Part shown: positions 5,503-6,560 of the stretch, piece after piece
How the letters are laid out: every line of letters begins with the position of its first letter
Position numbering within the stretch: the first letter of the stretch is position 1
Assembly (NCBI GenBank): GCA_029858245.1
Contig: JAOUFL010000138.1
Span: forward strand, 1 to 6,560
Source: Candidatus Zixiibacteriota bacterium
Lineage (GTDB): Bacteria; Zixibacteria; MSB-5A5; RBG-16-43-9
Length of the DNA: 6,560 nt
Direction of reading: 5' to 3'
The notes under the pieces: model-generated
The model's input: only the letters and a program-made list of their open reading frames with translations
The model's database searches: none
What the model was told of the DNA's origin: nothing
Position numbers and translations under genes: made by a program

Positions 5503-6330
5503 ATGAGAGCAAAACAAAAAATCTTTAGCTGGGTATTATTTGCACTCCTTTTATTCCTGTTAGCCGGTATGCTTTTCCCGATGTACTGGATGGTGAAAAC
5601 CTCACTGGCCAGAGGAACCGGTTACGTTTTGAATTTCTCGGATCTCCTGCCAAAAAATTTAACCCTGAAGAACTATCAGGATGTCTGGACCTCTGCACCT
5701 TTTTTGAGGTTCTTTCTCAACAGCCTGATCGTGGCTGTTGCGGTAACCCTCGGTAATATCATATTCTGCCTGATGGTGGGTTACGCATTTGCCAGAAGAA
5801 GGTTCGTTTTGAAGAATTTCTTATTCCTCTCGGTGATTCTGGTTCTTATGGTCCCGGCTCACATAATCATAGTCCCCTTATTCATTCTCATCAAAAACCT
5901 TGGCTGGTATGATACCTATCTGGCTTTGATTATACCCTGGCTGGTCAACCCGCTGGGTATATTTCTTATGAGGCAGTATATCCAGAATCTGCCTGAGGAA
6001 TTAGAGGATGCCGCCAAGATCGATGGTGCGGACGATTTTAAGATCCTGTTCAGGATCGTGATGCCTCTGTGCAAACCAGCCCTGGCGGTTTTGTCAGTAC
6101 AGGTTTTCCTGGTGAACTGGAATTCCTTTTTGTTCCCCTTTATTTTAACCTCTTCCGAAAAAATGCGTACCCTGCCAGTGGCTTTAGCCCTTTATCAGGG
6201 GTACCAGACAATAGACTGGCCCCATCTCATGGCAGCCTCCACCATCTGCGCCCTCCCGGTGATAATCCTGTTTTTGTTCTTCCAGAAGCAGATCATCTCC
6301 GGAATCACAGCCGGTGCTTTAAAACAATAG
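5503..6330 (+). CDS. ABC importer permease, MalG/UgpE type
   Basis: This is the second channel subunit, expected to pair with the permease encoded upstream. The 275 residues carry hydrophobic segments at about 10-30, 69-95, 105-127, 138-158, 190-213 and 242-262. The family signature FPMYWMVKTSL lies at 25-35 and LPKNLTLKNYQDVW at 49-62. The EAA loop is well kept: EELEDAAKIDGADDFKILFR, then IVMPLCKPAL (165-194), with Ala-Ala, Gly175 and Pro188 in place. NWNSFLFPFIL (205-215) and TLPVALA (223-229) are also typical. The ATG at 5503 gives a normal N-terminus, but no Shine-Dalgarno sequence precedes it. The 72-nt gap after the first permease has only a 4-bp hairpin and a direct repeat AGTCAAC at 5479 and 5493. 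The gene ends the operon before a terminator. Confidence 0.94.
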   Translation: MRAKQKIFSWVLFALLLFLLAGMLFPMYWMVKTSLARGTGYVLNFSDLLPKNLTLKNYQDVWTSAPFLRFFLNSLIVAVAVTLGNIIFCLMVGYAFARRRFVLKNFLFLSVILVLMVPAHIIIVPLFILIKNLGWYDTYLALIIPWLVNPLGIFLMRQYIQNLPEELEDAAKIDGADDFKILFRIVMPLCKPALAVLSVQVFLVNWNSFLFPFILTSSEKMRTLPVALALYQGYQTIDWPHLMAASTICALPVIILFLFFQKQIISGITAGALKQ

Positions 6331-6380
6331 TGACGCCTTGAATGTATTTCTGTAGTTTTTTTCTTTTAAATTTGTTATTC

Positions 6381-6420
6381 AAAACACACCCGGCCTTCAT
6401 AAAAAGACCGGGTGTGTTTT
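6381..6420. terminator. Bidirectional factor-independent terminator
   Basis: AAAACACACCCGG (6381-6393) and CCGGGTGTGTTTT (6408-6420) form a perfect 13-bp stem around a 14-nt loop, which can add three more pairs (CTT/AAG). The stem ends in A-runs on one side and T-runs on the other, so it can stop transcription from both directions. It lies 50 nt after the second permease and 25 nt after the stop of the convergent dockerin-type gene. Confidence 0.92.
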
Positions 6421-6445
6421 AACCTTGTAATTATCTTATTTTACG

Positions 6446-6560
6446 CTACCAAGACCTTATGCATGGCTTCGGTCCGCCCTTGAAAAGATAATTGATTAAA
6501 TAGACAACATCCGAGACAGTTACTTCCCCGTTGCAATTGGCATCCCCGGTTAATAAATCG
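6446..6560 (-). CDS. C-terminal end of a dockerin-like repeat protein, partial
   Basis: I found this frame by translating the right edge on the minus strand: 37 codons ending at TAG (6448-6446), with the 5' part outside the window. The peptide has a calcium-loop pattern GDANCNGEVTVSD, with Asp, Asn, Asn and Asp at loop positions 1, 3, 5 and 12, followed by the helix DVVYLINYLFKGGPKPC. This is typical of dockerin type I-like modules found at the C-termini of secreted proteins in several uncultured phyla. Classical dockerins attach enzymes to cohesins, but in non-cellulolytic bacteria the partner is usually unknown. The rest of the protein, and so its function, cannot be seen. It is convergent with the transporter operon and shares its terminator. 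Confidence 0.82.
   Translation of the reverse strand, partial: DLLTGDANCNGEVTVSDVVYLINYLFKGGPKPCIRSW

Overview
The window looks like a chromosomal segment of an uncultured environmental bacterium. Three things point that way: a dockerin-like protein end with the motif DVVYLINYLFKGGP, a DUF6754-type membrane protein cluster, and intergenic spaces packed with short palindromic repeats. From memory, this combination fits candidate phyla near the FCB group, such as Zixibacteria-like lineages. That placement is an inference and was not tested.

Left part (about 1-2625, minus strand): a cluster of three membrane-protein genes of unknown function, transcribed right to left. The first gene is a DUF6754-like protein, the second a six-helix membrane protein, and the third a two-helix protein with an alpha/beta-looking soluble domain that runs off the left edge. 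The first two are 10 nt apart. The third follows a 294-nt spacer made largely of repeats. A TTGACA promoter and a strong Shine-Dalgarno sequence lie inside the longest possible reading frame of the first gene and point to a CTG start at 2569.

Centre (about 2626-3148): a divergent intergenic region with no credible gene, filled with hairpin repeats. One 100-nt block in it is about 93% identical to a block at 936-1035. A TTGACA promoter facing right sits at its right end.

Right part (3149-6330, plus strand): a carbohydrate-type ABC importer operon with a lipoprotein solute-binding protein and two permeases of the MalF/UgpA and MalG/UgpE types. No ATPase gene is present. A repeat cluster separates the binding protein from the first permease and supplies a doubtful upstream start codon there. 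The operon ends at a 13-bp hairpin terminator that also serves the convergent gene on the far right, of which only the last 37 codons, a dockerin-like module, are visible.

The importer is a familiar system. The less understood parts are the three-gene membrane cluster and the repeat families, which recur in three intergenic spaces of this short window.
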